Assembly (NCBI RefSeq): GCF_000993785.3
Contig: NZ_CP009922.3
Coordinates: 4,712,001 to 4,776,000, forward strand
Reading direction: 5' to 3'
Length of the DNA: 64,000 nt
Source of the DNA: Streptomyces xiamenensis
Lineage (GTDB): Bacteria > Actinomycetota > Actinomycetes > Streptomycetales > Streptomycetaceae
Of the stretch, positions 43,632-51,238 are shown one piece after another. A program made the translations under genes and the position numbers. The notes under the pieces are model-generated. The model was not told the origin of the DNA, made no database searches, and worked only from the letters and a program-made list of their open reading frames with translations. Position 1 is the stretch's first letter, and each line of letters begins with the position of its first letter.

Positions 43632-44566
43632 GTGACGCCAGTGTTCTCGTCGACGACGACGAAGAGACCAAGGGAAAGCGCACCAGGCCGTCATGGGAGG
43701 AACCGCCGACTCAGATCGGCCTGGCGGCCAAGGGCACCATCCTCGCGATCGCCCTGCTCGCCATCCTCTTCCCCCTGTGGATCGTGGTCGCCACCAGCCT
43801 GTCCGATGCAGAAACGATTTCCCGGACTGGCGGGCTGGTAATCATCCCGGACGGCATCAGCCTGGACGCCTACCGCGAACTGCTCAGCGGCGGTCAGGTG
43901 GCCAACGCGATGTGGATCTCGGTGTGCATCACCGTGATCGGCACGCTGTTCTCGATGACCACCTCGGTGCTCGCCGCGTACGGCCTGTCCCGGATGAACT
44001 CGCTGTGGCACCGGCCGCTGCTGATGACCCTGCTGCTGACGATGTTCTTCGGCGGCGCCGGGCTCATCCCGTCCTATCTGCTCATCCAGACCCTGGGCCT
44101 GATGAACAGCTACGCGGCGATCATCCTGCCGATGGCCGTGAACGTCTTCAACATCCTCGTGCTGCGCGCGTTCTTCATGAACATCGGCACCGAGCTGATC
44201 GACAGCGCCCGCATCGACGGCGCAGGCGAGTTCCGCATCCTGTGGCAGATCGTGCTGCCGCTGTCGCGCGCCGTGCTGGCCGTGATCGCGCTGTTCTACG
44301 CGGTCGGGTACTGGGGCAACTACTTCGCCGCCTTCATCTACATCACCGATCAGGAGAAGCTGCCGCTGCAGAACGTCCTGCAGCAGATCGTGGTGCGGGG
44401 CGAACGTCCCATGGGCATGTCGGCGGCCATCGGTTCCGGCCAGATCCCGAGCCTCGCGGTGCAGACCGCCGTGATGGTGCTGGCGCTGATCCCGGTGGCG
44501 GTGCTGTCCCCGTTCGTTCAGAAGCACTTCAAGAAGGGCATGCTCATCGGCGCCGTCAAGGGCTGA
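43628..44566 (+). CDS. Sugar ABC transporter permease, LplC type
   Basis: A 312-residue LplC-type permease with six helices (TILAIALLAILFPLWIVVAT, LLMTLLLTMFFGGAGLIPSY, IILPMAVNVFNILVLRAFFM) and the EAA loop DSARIDGAGEFRILWQIVLP. Start ATG 43628 overlaps the upstream stop by four bases; the frame is open further upstream in a shadow of the LplB gene but has no coding features there. The C-terminal LSPFVQKHFKKGMLIGAVKG is typical of the family. It completes the importer, followed 55 bp later by the GH42 gene. Confidence 0.94.
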   Translation: MSDASVLVDDDEETKGKRTRPSWEEPPTQIGLAAKGTILAIALLAILFPLWIVVATSLSDAETISRTGGLVIIPDGISLDAYRELLSGGQVANAMWISVCITVIGTLFSMTTSVLAAYGLSRMNSLWHRPLLMTLLLTMFFGGAGLIPSYLLIQTLGLMNSYAAIILPMAVNVFNILVLRAFFMNIGTELIDSARIDGAGEFRILWQIVLPLSRAVLAVIALFYAVGYWGNYFAAFIYITDQEKLPLQNVLQQIVVRGERPMGMSAAIGSGQIPSLAVQTAVMVLALIPVAVLSPFVQKHFKKGMLIGAVKG

Positions 44567-44621
44567 ACCCGCGTACGGCGATGGCTGGGCATTTTTTTGT
44601 GTCGTGAGGAGAATCGATTCG

Positions 44622-46664
44622 ATGGCAGGGCTGAACGACGCCACCCGGGGCCGACTGCTGTTCGGGGGGGACTACAACCCCGAGCAGTGGACGCCCGAGA
44701 TCTGGCGCGAGGACATCCGGTTGATGAAGGAGGCCGGAGTCAATCTCGCCACCGTCGGCGTCTTCTCCTGGGCGACACTCGAACCCCGCCCGGGGGCGCG
44801 GAACTTCGGATGGCTGGACGAGGTCCTCGACCTCCTGCACGACGCCCGCATCGGCGTCGCGCTGGCCACACCGACCGCGTCCCCGCCCCCGTGGCTGGGC
44901 GCCCGGCACCCCGAGACACTGCCGCAGGACGAGAACGGTGCCACCGTCTGGTACGGCGCCCGCAACCAGTTCTGCGCCTCCTCGCCCCTGTACCGCGAGT
45001 ACGCGCAGCGCATCACCACCGACCTCGCCCGCCGCTACGGCCACCACCCGGCCCTACGCGTGTGGCACATCAACAACGAGTACGGCACCCACTGCTGGTG
45101 CGACGAGAGCGCCCGGCACTTCCGCCGCTGGCTGCGCGAGCGCTACCAGGACCTGGACGCCCTGAACGACGCCTGGGGCACCGCCTTCTGGAGCCAGCGC
45201 TACGACTCCTGGGAGGAGCTGATCCCGCCGCGCCGGGCCCAGTACCTCAACAACCCCGCCCAACTGCTGGACTTCCGCCGCTTCACCAGCGACGCGCTGC
45301 TGGAGTGCTTCACCGCGGAACGCGACATCGTGGCGGCACACAGCCCTTCCGGAATTCCGGTCACCACCAACTTCATGCCGCTGTTCAGCGGTCTCGACGG
45401 CTGGCGCTGGGCGGCGGAGGAGGACGTCGTCTCGGTCGACATCTACCCCGACCCCGCCGTCGGCCGCGAGAACCCGGCCGGCCCCGCGCACGGCGCGCTG
45501 GTCGCCGACCTGACCCGCTCCCAGGCCCGCGGCCCGTGGATGCTGATGGAACAGGCCGCCTCCGCCGTCAACTTCCGCGGCGTCAACAAACCCAAGGGCG
45601 AGGGCCTGATGCGACTGTGGTCGCTCCAGGCGGTGGCGCGGGGCGCGGACTCCCTGTGCTTCTTCCAGTGGCGCGCCTCGCGGCAGGGCAGCGAGAAGTT
45701 CCACTCCGCGATGCTGCCGCACGCCGGCGAGACCTCGCGCGCCTTCCGGCGCATCCGTGACCTGGGCGCGGAGCTGGACCGGCTGGCCGGTGTCACCGGT
45801 ACGGGGGTGAGCGCCGAGATCGCGATCCTGCACGACTGGCCCGCGTGGTGGGCCTCGAACCAGCCGGGCCGGCCCTCGGCCGAGCTGGACTACCCCGCGA
45901 TCCTCGCCGCCTGGCACCACGCGCTGTGGCAGCAGAACCTCACCGCCGACCTCGCCCACCCCGAGGCCGATCTCAGCGGCTACAAGATGGTCGTCATCCC
46001 GCAGCTGTATCTGCTGTCGGACGCCGCGCTGGACGGCCTGGCGGCGTACGTACGCGGCGGCGGGCACATCGTGTGCGGCTTCTTCACCGGCGTCGCCGAC
46101 CCCGATGACCGGATCCGCGAGGGCGGCACCGACGCGCGCCTGCGCGCCGTCCTGGGCCTGGCCACCATCGAGGAGTGGTGGCCGCTGGCGGCGGGGGAGA
46201 CCGTCGCCCTGGACGACGGCACCACCGGCAGCCTGTGGAGCGAGGACCTGACGCCCGCGGGGGCGCGGGCGGAGGTGTCCTACGCCGCCGGCGAGCTGTC
46301 CGGCCGCCCCGCGCTCACCCGCCACACCTACGGCGAGGGCACCGCCCGGTACGTCTCCACGCTGCCCGAACCCGCCGCCCTGCGCGCGCTGCTGGCCCGC
46401 GCCGCCGAAGCCGCCGGCGCCGCCCCCACGCTGCCCGGCGCACCCGAGGGGGTGGAAGCCGTCCGCCGCGGCGGGCTGCTGTTCCTCCTCAACCACACAC
46501 GTGAGCCGATCACCGTGCCCCTGCACGTCCCGCACAGCGATCTGCTCACCGGTCACCCCCACGCCGCCGACGTACGGCTGGAGCGGTACGGGGTGGCCGT
46601 GCTTTCCCCCACACCGACACAAGGGAGCCGCACATGCAGCACGCAAGGAGAGCACGCACGTTAG
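44622..46664 (+). CDS. GH42 beta-galactosidase
   Basis: A 680-residue cytoplasmic GH42 enzyme. The barrel opens with LLFGGDYNPEQWTPEIW; the acid/base is E153 in HINNEYGTHCWC and the nucleophile is E310 in WMLMEQAAS. Three of the four usual zinc-site cysteines are visible (C118, C158, C160), with Ser at the expected fourth position. A trimerisation domain (PQLYLLSDAALDGLAAYVRGGGHIVCGFFTG) and a small beta C-domain follow. GAGGAG lies ten bases before ATG 44622; a GTG at 44604 lacks a site. It should release terminal beta-galactose from imported oligosaccharides. Its end overlaps the GH12 gene by 31 bases. Confidence 0.94.
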   Translation: MAGLNDATRGRLLFGGDYNPEQWTPEIWREDIRLMKEAGVNLATVGVFSWATLEPRPGARNFGWLDEVLDLLHDARIGVALATPTASPPPWLGARHPETLPQDENGATVWYGARNQFCASSPLYREYAQRITTDLARRYGHHPALRVWHINNEYGTHCWCDESARHFRRWLRERYQDLDALNDAWGTAFWSQRYDSWEELIPPRRAQYLNNPAQLLDFRRFTSDALLECFTAERDIVAAHSPSGIPVTTNFMPLFSGLDGWRWAAEEDVVSVDIYPDPAVGRENPAGPAHGALVADLTRSQARGPWMLMEQAASAVNFRGVNKPKGEGLMRLWSLQAVARGADSLCFFQWRASRQGSEKFHSAMLPHAGETSRAFRRIRDLGAELDRLAGVTGTGVSAEIAILHDWPAWWASNQPGRPSAELDYPAILAAWHHALWQQNLTADLAHPEADLSGYKMVVIPQLYLLSDAALDGLAAYVRGGGHIVCGFFTGVADPDDRIREGGTDARLRAVLGLATIEEWWPLAAGETVALDDGTTGSLWSEDLTPAGARAEVSYAAGELSGRPALTRHTYGEGTARYVSTLPEPAALRALLARAAEAAGAAPTLPGAPEGVEAVRRGGLLFLLNHTREPITVPLHVPHSDLLTGHPHAADVRLERYGVAVLSPTPTQGSRTCSTQGEHAR

Positions 46665-47347
46665 TCCTGGCACCGCTGGTCGCGTTTCTGACCTTCTTCG
46701 GCTACGGCGCCTCCACGGCGCAGGCGGCGGCCGTCTGGGAGTCCTGCGACCAGTGGGGCAACTGGACGGCGCCGGACGGCTACATCGTCTACAACAACAT
46801 CTGGGGCTCGGGAGGCGGCAGCCAGTGCATCGCCGCCGACTCCTCCTCCAGCTGGACGGTGACCGCCAACCACCCCAACACCGGCGGCATCAAGTCCTAC
46901 CCGAACGCCAAGCGCATCGTGAACCGCCCGCTCGACCAGCTGAACTCGCTCAACAGCACCTTCAACGTCACGGTGCCGCAGGCGGGCGCGTACAACACCG
47001 CCTATGACATCTGGGACCAGAACTACGACCACGAGATCATGCTGTGGACCAACTGGTACGGCCCCGTCGGACCGCTGGGCAGCTACCAGTCGAGGGTGAG
47101 CCTGGGTGGCCACACCTGGGACATCTACCGGGGCAGCAACGGGCACAACAACGTGTACTCGTTCCTGCGCACCGGCAACACCAGTTCGGGGACGGTGGAC
47201 ATCCTGCCGATCCTGCGCTGGATCGCCGACCAGGGCTGGATCAGCCACAACGAGGTGATCGGTGATGTCCAGTTCGGCTACGAGATCACCTCGTCCTCGG
47301 GTGGTCTGACCTTCCGCACCAACCAGTTCGGCGTCAGCCACAGCTGA
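46634..47347 (+). CDS. Secreted GH12 endo-beta-1,4-glucanase/xyloglucanase
   Basis: A 237-residue exported enzyme: signal peptide to about residue 32 (TAQA|AAVWES), then a compact GH12 jelly roll. The nucleophile is E134 (DHEIMLWTNWYG) and the acid/base E217 (FGYEITSS); WESCDQWGNWTAPDGYIVYNN is the family opening. It should cut cellulose, mixed-linkage glucan or xyloglucan outside the cell, feeding the neighbouring importer. There is no carbohydrate-binding module. AAGGGAG lies six bases upstream of ATG 46634. Leu10 is a TTA codon (46661-46663), overlapping the GH42 stop, so secretion of this enzyme probably depends on bldA. Confidence 0.94.
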   Translation: MQHARRARTLVLAPLVAFLTFFGYGASTAQAAAVWESCDQWGNWTAPDGYIVYNNIWGSGGGSQCIAADSSSSWTVTANHPNTGGIKSYPNAKRIVNRPLDQLNSLNSTFNVTVPQAGAYNTAYDIWDQNYDHEIMLWTNWYGPVGPLGSYQSRVSLGGHTWDIYRGSNGHNNVYSFLRTGNTSSGTVDILPILRWIADQGWISHNEVIGDVQFGYEITSSSGGLTFRTNQFGVSHS

Positions 47348-47364
47348 CGCGCCCCGCACCACAC

Positions 47365-47408
47365 GCCCGGGCGGCGCGGCCATAGGAGGTAGGGCCCGCC
47401 GCCCGGGC
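47365..47408. terminator. Bidirectional terminator after the glycan operon
   Basis: GCCCGGGCGGCG (47365-47376) and CGCCGCCCGGGC (47397-47408) form a perfect 12-bp stem with a 20-base loop between the GH12 gene (plus) and lacI-type gene (minus). Confidence 0.85.
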
Positions 47409-47522
47409 CCCCACGCGGCGGGACGCCGCGACGGCGCCGGGCCGCGACCCGCGCCCGTCCCGTTCGACGGACGCGCGGGCCCGCGACCCGGCGGTGGGCG
47501 CGTGCGGGAGCGTCGCGCGGGG

Positions 47523-48569
47523 TCAGCGCACCAGGCGCGGAGCGTGCCCCGTACTGGCGCGGACGGTCAGCCGGGGGGAGAGCAGGCGTACCACCGTCTC
47601 GCGCGGCGCCGCTGCCCTGGCCCGCCCGGCCCCGGCCGCGCCGAGCTTGGCCATCACCAGTTCCACCGCCCGCCGCCCCATCTCGTGCGCGGGGATCGCC
47701 ACCGAGGTCAGGGCCACCGAGGTCTGCGTCGCCACCTGGTCGGGACAGACCGCCACCACCGAGATGTCCTCCGGCACCGCCCTGCCCTGCTGCCGCAGCA
47801 GCGACAGCAGCGGCCCCACCGCGCTCTCGTTCTGCACGATGATCCCCGTCGTCCCCGGCCGCTCGTCGAAGATCCGGGCCAGGGCGCCGGCCATCGACTC
47901 GAAACTCCCCTCGCACGGCCGGTGCAGCATCCGCAGCCCCAGCTCGGCGACCCGCTCCCGCACGCCGTTGATCGTCCGCTCGGCGAAGCCGGTGTGCCGT
48001 TCGTACACCGCCGCCGCCTCGCCGATGACCGCGAGCTCCTGATGGCCCAGCTCCGCCAGATGGTCCACGCACAGCCGGCCGGTGGCCACGAAGTCCAGAT
48101 CGACGCAGGTCAGTCCGTCCGTGTCGGCCGGCAGCCCGATGAGGACGGAGGGACGCGGTGATTCGTGCACCAGCGGCAGACGGGCGTCCTCCAGCTCCAC
48201 GTCCATGAGGATCATCGCGTCGGCGAGGCCGCTGCCGATCACACGGCGCACCGCCTCGGGGCCCTCCTGGTCGGTCAGCAGCAGGACGTCCCGTCCGTGC
48301 TCGCGCGCCGTGGTCGCCACCGCCATGGCGATCTCCATCATCACCGGCACGTACATGTCGGTGCGCAGGGGCATCATCAGGGCGATGATGTCGGAACGGC
48401 TGCTCGCCAGGGCCCGGGCTCCGGCGTTGGGGTGGTAGCCGAGCTGCTGGATGCTGCGTTCCACCCGCTCCCTGGTGGGGGCCGAGATGGTCCGCTTGCC
48501 GCTGAGCACATAGCTCACGGTGCTGGCTGAGACTCCGGCGTGCCGGGCGACCTCGGCGAGAGTGACCAT
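47523..48569 (-). CDS. LacI-family transcriptional repressor of the glycan locus
   Basis: A 348-residue LacI/GalR regulator. The N-terminal helix-turn-helix and hinge are textbook (VTLAEVARHAGVSASTVSYVL, then YHPNAGARALAS), followed by a periplasmic-binding-protein-like effector domain (IALMMPLRTDMYVPVMMEIA, VLIGLPADTDGLTCVDLDFVATGRL). GGAGG precedes the ATG. Four copies of a GAAGCGCTTC palindrome occur only around this gene, the divergent acyl-CoA dehydrogenase, the GH3 gene and the importer, so it is the obvious repressor of these units and of itself. The inducer is probably a short beta-linked oligosaccharide. Confidence 0.93.
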   Translation of the reverse strand: MVTLAEVARHAGVSASTVSYVLSGKRTISAPTRERVERSIQQLGYHPNAGARALASSRSDIIALMMPLRTDMYVPVMMEIAMAVATTAREHGRDVLLLTDQEGPEAVRRVIGSGLADAMILMDVELEDARLPLVHESPRPSVLIGLPADTDGLTCVDLDFVATGRLCVDHLAELGHQELAVIGEAAAVYERHTGFAERTINGVRERVAELGLRMLHRPCEGSFESMAGALARIFDERPGTTGIIVQNESAVGPLLSLLRQQGRAVPEDISVVAVCPDQVATQTSVALTSVAIPAHEMGRRAVELVMAKLGAAGAGRARAAAPRETVVRLLSPRLTVRASTGHAPRLVR

Positions 48570-48593
48570 AGACGCGCCTCCGTGGAAACCTGG

Positions 48594-48607
48594 GTGAAGC
48601 GCTTCGA
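48594..48607. promoter_or_regulatory. LacI-type operator upstream of the repressor gene
   Basis: GTGAAGCGCTTCGA matches the TCGAAGCGCTTCGA palindrome except for the first two bases. It lies 25 bp before the lacI-type start, suggesting autoregulation. Confidence 0.78.
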
Positions 48608-48696
48608 TCGTCCGTTCGCCGGGCAGATTTCGAACGCTCCAAACGATGGAACCGCGTTGACCTTAGACCGGGCAATGGTTTGTGTCCATAGATGTA

Positions 48697-48710
48697 TCGA
48701 AGCGCTTCGA
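48697..48710. promoter_or_regulatory. LacI-type operator between repressor and acyl-CoA dehydrogenase genes
   Basis: A perfect TCGAAGCGCTTCGA, 90 bp from the operator at 48594 and 104 bp before the acyl-CoA dehydrogenase start. It may pair with the first site by looping on lacI, or control the dehydrogenase gene. Confidence 0.82.
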
Positions 48711-48814
48711 TGGAGCTTTCGTGGGGACCGCACCGTGGTACGCGACCGCCGAATCGGGTACCTACACCACACCAGGTCTCGATCCCTCATGCCCCCACAG
48801 CGAGGTGAGCGGAG

Positions 48815-50755
48815 ATGACCGCACCCAGCGACCCCTCGGACGCGGAACGGGAGGCCAGGCGGCTGGCCGAGGCCGCGCGCGGCGCGGCCGCCCGTACCCC
48901 CGGTTTCGCCGGCCAGCTCTTCCTCGGCCGCCTCCGGCTCCAGCTGATCCACCCCCGCCCGGAGCCCGAGGCGGAGGCCGTACGGATCGGGGAGCACTTC
49001 CTCGAACGATTGCGCGCATACTGCACGGAGCACATCGACGCCGCCCTCATCGAACGCGAGGCCCGCATCCCCGAGGAGGTGATACGGGGCCTGCGCGAGC
49101 TGGGCGCCTTCGGCATGAACATCGCCGAGGAGTACGGCGGCCTGGGCCTGAACCACGTGTACTACAACCGCGCCCTCGCCGTCCTCACCTCCGCCAGCCC
49201 CGCGGTCGGCGCGCTGCTCTCCGCCCACCAGTCCATCGGTGTGCCGCAGCCCCTGGCCCTCTTCGGCACCGACGAGCAGAAGCGGACGTACCTGCCGCGC
49301 TGCGCGCGCGGCGCCATCTCCGCCTTCCTGCTCACCGAACCCGATGTCGGTTCCGACCCCGCCCGGCTGGGCGCCACCGCCGAGCCGGACGGCGACGACT
49401 ACATCCTGGACGGCGTCAAGCTGTGGACCACCAACGGGGTCATCGCCGAACTCCTGGTGGTGATGGCCCAGGTCCCCGGCATCGGCGACCACCCCGGCGG
49501 CATCACGGCGTTCGTCGTGGAGGCCGACTCGCCCGGCGTCACCGTCGAGCACCGCAACACCTTCATGGGCCTGCGCGGCATCGAGAACGGCGTCACCCGC
49601 TTCCACCGGGTCAAGGTCCCCGGCGCCCAGCGGATCGGCGAGGAGGGCGCCGGCCTCAAGATCGCCCTCAGCACGCTCAACACCGGGCGGCTCGCCGTCC
49701 CGGCGGTCGCCGTCGGTGCCGGCAAGTGGTGCCTGCGGATCGCCCGCCAGTGGTCGGCGCAACGGGTGCAGTGGGGCAAGCCGATCGGGGAGCACGAGGC
49801 GATCGGCTCGAAGCTGTCCTACATCGCCGCCACCACCTTCGCCATGGAGGCGCTGCTGGAGGTCTTCAGCGAGATGGCCGACGAGGGGCGTGCCGACATC
49901 CGCCTGGAGGCGGCGGTCGCCAAGCTGCTGGGGAGCGAGTTCGCCGGGCGGATGGCGGACGAACTGGTGCAGCTGCGCGGCGGACGTGGCTATGAGACGG
50001 CCCAGTCCCTGGCGGCGCGTGGCGAGCGCGGCGTCCCGGCCGAGCAGCTCCTGCGCGACATGCGGATCAACCGGATCTTCGAGGGCTCCTCCGAGATCAT
50101 GCGGCTCATGATCGCCCGCGAGGCCGTGGACACCCACCTCAAGGTGGCCGGCGCGCTGATCGACCCGGAACAGAACTTCACCGCCAAGCGCAGGGCCGCC
50201 CTCGCGGCGAGCGGCTTCTACGCCCGCTGGCTGCCGTCTCTGACCGCGGGCCGCGGACAGCTGCCCCTGTCCTACGGCGACTTCCGGGTTCCGGGACACC
50301 GTGACCTGTCCGCGGAACTGCGGTACGTCGAACGCAGCGCGCGCCGCCTCGCCCGCGCGACCTTCTCCGGCATGGCGCGCTGGCAGGGCGCCCTGGAGAG
50401 CAGGCAGGGCTACCTCGGGCGGCTGGTGGACATCGGGGCGGAGCTGTGCGCGATGAGCGCCGCCTGCGTGCACGCCGAGCGGCTGCGTACCCGTGGCCAC
50501 CGGGACAACGGCAAGGAGGCGTACGAACTGGCTTACACCTTCTGCCGGCAGGCCCGGGTCCGCGTCGAGGACCTGTTCGTCCATCTCCACCACAGCGCGG
50601 ACGCCGCGGACCGCGCGCTGGCACGCGGCGTGCTGGACGGCGCGTACACCTGGCTGGAGGAAGGCGTGCTCGACCCCTCCATCGAGGGCCCCTGGATCGC
50701 CGAGACACCCCCCGGCCCCTCCGCACACCCCAACCTCCACCGCCCCATCCCCTGA
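48815..50755 (+). CDS. Acyl-CoA dehydrogenase (long, VLCAD-like)
   Basis: A 646-residue FAD-dependent acyl-CoA dehydrogenase, longer than the usual 380-400 because of N- and C-terminal extensions as in VLCAD/ACAD9-type enzymes. The N-terminal helical domain contains LRELGAFGMNIAEEYGGLGL; the FAD/substrate segments AFLLTEPDVGSDPARLG and LWTTNGVIAELLVVMA are clear; and the C-terminal helical domain has QLRGGRGYE and MRINRIFEGSSEIMRLMIAREAVD. The last 180 residues are an extra helical domain. GAGGTG precedes the ATG. A perfect LacI operator upstream raises the possibility of control by the glycan repressor, although the substrate is a fatty or branched acyl-CoA. Confidence 0.92.
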   Translation: MTAPSDPSDAEREARRLAEAARGAAARTPGFAGQLFLGRLRLQLIHPRPEPEAEAVRIGEHFLERLRAYCTEHIDAALIEREARIPEEVIRGLRELGAFGMNIAEEYGGLGLNHVYYNRALAVLTSASPAVGALLSAHQSIGVPQPLALFGTDEQKRTYLPRCARGAISAFLLTEPDVGSDPARLGATAEPDGDDYILDGVKLWTTNGVIAELLVVMAQVPGIGDHPGGITAFVVEADSPGVTVEHRNTFMGLRGIENGVTRFHRVKVPGAQRIGEEGAGLKIALSTLNTGRLAVPAVAVGAGKWCLRIARQWSAQRVQWGKPIGEHEAIGSKLSYIAATTFAMEALLEVFSEMADEGRADIRLEAAVAKLLGSEFAGRMADELVQLRGGRGYETAQSLAARGERGVPAEQLLRDMRINRIFEGSSEIMRLMIAREAVDTHLKVAGALIDPEQNFTAKRRAALAASGFYARWLPSLTAGRGQLPLSYGDFRVPGHRDLSAELRYVERSARRLARATFSGMARWQGALESRQGYLGRLVDIGAELCAMSAACVHAERLRTRGHRDNGKEAYELAYTFCRQARVRVEDLFVHLHHSADAADRALARGVLDGAYTWLEEGVLDPSIEGPWIAETPPGPSAHPNLHRPIP

Positions 50756-50761
50756 CCACGA

Positions 50762-50812
50762 CGCTGACCGCCTCCAGCGGCGCCCCCGGGACGGTCCCGG
50801 AGCCGGTCAGCG
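50762..50812 (+). terminator. Terminator after acyl-CoA dehydrogenase
   Basis: A 14-base stem with one mismatch (50762-50775 and 50799-50812, core CGCTGACCG/CGGTCAGCG) encloses a 23-base loop just after the acyl-CoA dehydrogenase stop. Confidence 0.7.
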
Positions 50813-50827
50813 CCGTGTTCACTGCGA

Positions 50828-51113
50828 TCACACCCGCATGAGGCGCACGTCACCCCCGGTCAGCACCCGGTACAGCGCCTCGGCCCGCTCGGCCGATCCG
50901 GTCCGCGCCACCCGACCGCTGTCGGAGGCCCCGACAAGGGCCCCGCCCTCGTCGAAGGCCACCTCCCAAGCGGCCCCCAGGCATTCCGTTGCCCGTCCTC
51001 CAGGAGAGCGAACATGCGCGGCGTGTTGTCGGCGACAAGGGAACGGACCAAGGCGTCGTACTCGCCCTGCGCCGAGACAGTATCCGCGGCCGGGGGGAGT
51101 TCAGCAGAGACAT
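50828..51113 (-). pseudogene. Frameshifted small conserved Streptomyces gene
   Basis: Three minus-strand frames together spell one small protein. The ATG at 51113 begins MS; after what looks like a two-base CT insertion the text continues AELPPAADTVSAQGEYDALV and RSLVADNTPRMFALLEDGQR. After a second shift near 50990 it ends LGAAWEVAFDEGGALVG and ERAEALYRVLTGGDVRLMRV, stopping at 50830-50828. The segments YDALVRSLVADNTPRMFAL and AWEVAFDEG recall a family of roughly 90-residue Streptomyces proteins of unknown function. Two indels make a functional product unlikely. Sequencing error is the alternative explanation. Confidence 0.6.
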
Positions 51114-51238
51114 GGAACGCGGCGAGCGCAGGGACTGCCCAACGTCGTGATCTTGCAGCTGTGCCGCCCGGTGATCGTCTTGTGATGCTTCGCCGGAGGC
51201 GGCCCCCTGCGAACTTTTCGGCGCTCCCTCCGTCGCGG

